From assembly GCF_024802625.1 (NCBI RefSeq), contig NZ_CP103371.1, positions 744,001 through 808,000 on the forward strand: a stretch of 64,000 nt of DNA. The letters are read 5' to 3'. Below the pieces are notes generated by a model. It did not search any database. It was not told where the DNA came from and saw nothing but the letters and a program-made list of their open reading frames with translations. This document shows positions 63,326 through 64,000 of this stretch, in pieces. Source of the stretch: Massilia sp. H6 (GTDB taxonomy: Bacteria; Pseudomonadota; Gammaproteobacteria; Burkholderiales; Burkholderiaceae_D). Within the stretch, counting starts at the first letter, position 1, and each line of letters begins with the position of its first letter. The position numbers and the translations under genes were made by a program.

Positions 63326-63823
63326 TTAGTAAAATGCGGTAGCGGAACTGAGCCGTACGGCAAGCGGCTGGCCATCGGCGGCGACCAGCATTTCGGCGCG
63401 CACGGTGTCGGCCGCGTTCTCGGGACTGACCGGCACCCCGAGCCGAGCCAGCGCCGTGCGCGGCATGTCAGCTTCGACCAACCGGGCACCGGGTTCGCCG
63501 GCGATCCGTTCGAGCGAATCGAGCGCAACGAAGGCAGCGCCCTGGTCGATGCCGACCAGGCGCTGGCCACCCACGCCGAGCGCATGGTGCGGCGACAGCG
63601 CCAGCAGCGCCGCCACCACCGCCAGCGAGCACACGGCGGCAGCCGTGCCCCACTGTGGCAGGCTGAGCGCGTGGTACCAGCGCCGTTGCGGCGCGAACTG
63701 GCGACTGAACGCCTGCAGCAATTCCTTCTCGACCCCACGCGGTGCATCGAGGCCGGCCAGCGTGGCGCGCAGAGTCGCGAAGCAGGGCGCGAGGGTGGCA
63801 TCGGGCTTGTCGGTGGTATCCAT
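63326..63823 (-). CDS. Putative anti-sigma factor
   Basis: 165 residues. A cytoplasmic N-terminus, one membrane segment (about residues 55-75; AAAVCSLAVVAALLALS) and a periplasmic C-terminus: the topology of ECF anti-sigma factors, though no zinc-binding anti-sigma motif is evident. It starts 11 bases after the sigma gene's stop; GGAG precedes ATG 63823 at 6 bases. The in-frame TTG at 63838 is rejected. Confidence 0.7.
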   Translation of the reverse strand: MDTTDKPDATLAPCFATLRATLAGLDAPRGVEKELLQAFSRQFAPQRRWYHALSLPQWGTAAAVCSLAVVAALLALSPHHALGVGGQRLVGIDQGAAFVALDSLERIAGEPGARLVEADMPRTALARLGVPVSPENAADTVRAEMLVAADGQPLAVRLSSATAFY

Positions 63824-63834
63824 CGTTATCTCCA

Positions 63835-64000
63835 TCAATTCACAAGGCAGTCCGGCGCATGCGCCTTCAGGCGTTTGGCCAGGGCCGCCCGGCCACGCGA
63901 CAGGCGCGAGCGGACGGTGCCAATGTCGACCTGGCAGACCGCGGCGATCTCCAGGTAGGACAGGTCGTGCAGTTCATACAAAATGACCACGTCGCGGTAG
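63835..64000 (-). CDS. ECF-type RNA polymerase sigma factor, C-terminal part
   Basis: The last 54 codons are visible; the 5' part is beyond the window. They form sigma-70 region 4 ([20 protein letters not shown], then [17 protein letters not shown]), which binds the -35 element. The gene is probably the first of the sigma/anti-sigma/secreted-protein cassette. Confidence 0.85.
   Translation of the reverse strand, partial: YRDVVILYELHDLSYLEIAAVCQVDIGTVRSRLSRGRAALAKRLKAHAPDCLVN

Overview
The window is high-GC, gene-dense chromosomal DNA from a betaproteobacterium, most likely Oxalobacteraceae (Massilia/Duganella/Janthinobacterium group). That placement is an inference from gene content (PhaM-like protein, a FadB-type enzyme with its hydratase domain at the C-terminus, TamAB, DUF3108/DUF3016/DUF4142 proteins, several c-di-GMP genes) and from the codon bias; no rRNA, tRNA or CRISPR array was seen.

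Layout. 1-4191: beta-oxidation genes (5'-truncated dehydrogenase/hydratase, thiolase, enoyl-CoA hydratase). 4226-8908: a foreign, partly AT-rich element bounded by inverted clusters of a 16-bp iteron (TCRCATAAGWTGAGAT). It carries a minus-strand group of small unknown genes, an orphan C-terminal toxin module of an RHS-type polymorphic toxin with candidate immunity genes, gene remnants and a complete IS3-family insertion sequence (7372-8600). Its right end abuts a DUF4262-type gene that has no start of its own. 9789-15232: a fosmidomycin-resistance-like MFS exporter, a second MFS exporter, and an arsR-arsC-arsB-arsH operon with a visible promoter/operator. 15239-20186: small envelope and regulatory proteins, tag (DNA repair) and an MnmC-like protein whose methyltransferase half has decayed. 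20312-25071: chemoreceptor, uridine kinase, histidine kinase and response regulator-TPR protein.

25098-31164: a very large membrane-embedded patatin-like protein, a PhaM-like granule protein and two adjacent DUF3108 proteins. 31264-33486: katG. 33789-38726: a three-gene condensin-like operon (MukF/JetA-like, MukE/JetB-like, short SMC-type ATPase) closed by a strong terminator and lacking the nuclease subunit of Wadjet. This is the most interesting system in the window. 39099-41161: SBP56/methanethiol oxidase translationally coupled to an unusual membrane protein. 41225-43600: HPF-like factor coupled to TerC, divergent from an NhaR-like regulator. 44447-46479: SbtA-type transporter divergent from a CbbR-like regulator. 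46511-52827: tamB-tamA. 52992-53699: queC. 53718-61492: an EAL protein with a dead GGDEF site, small proteins, and a tail-to-tail GAF histidine kinase / HD-GYP response regulator pair. 61769-64000: DUF3016 protein, then an ECF sigma / anti-sigma / secreted protein cassette cut by the window edge.

Most functional calls rest on recognisable motifs read by eye. Start codons were chosen from Shine-Dalgarno position, signal peptides and overlaps, and where they differ from the longest frame this is stated.
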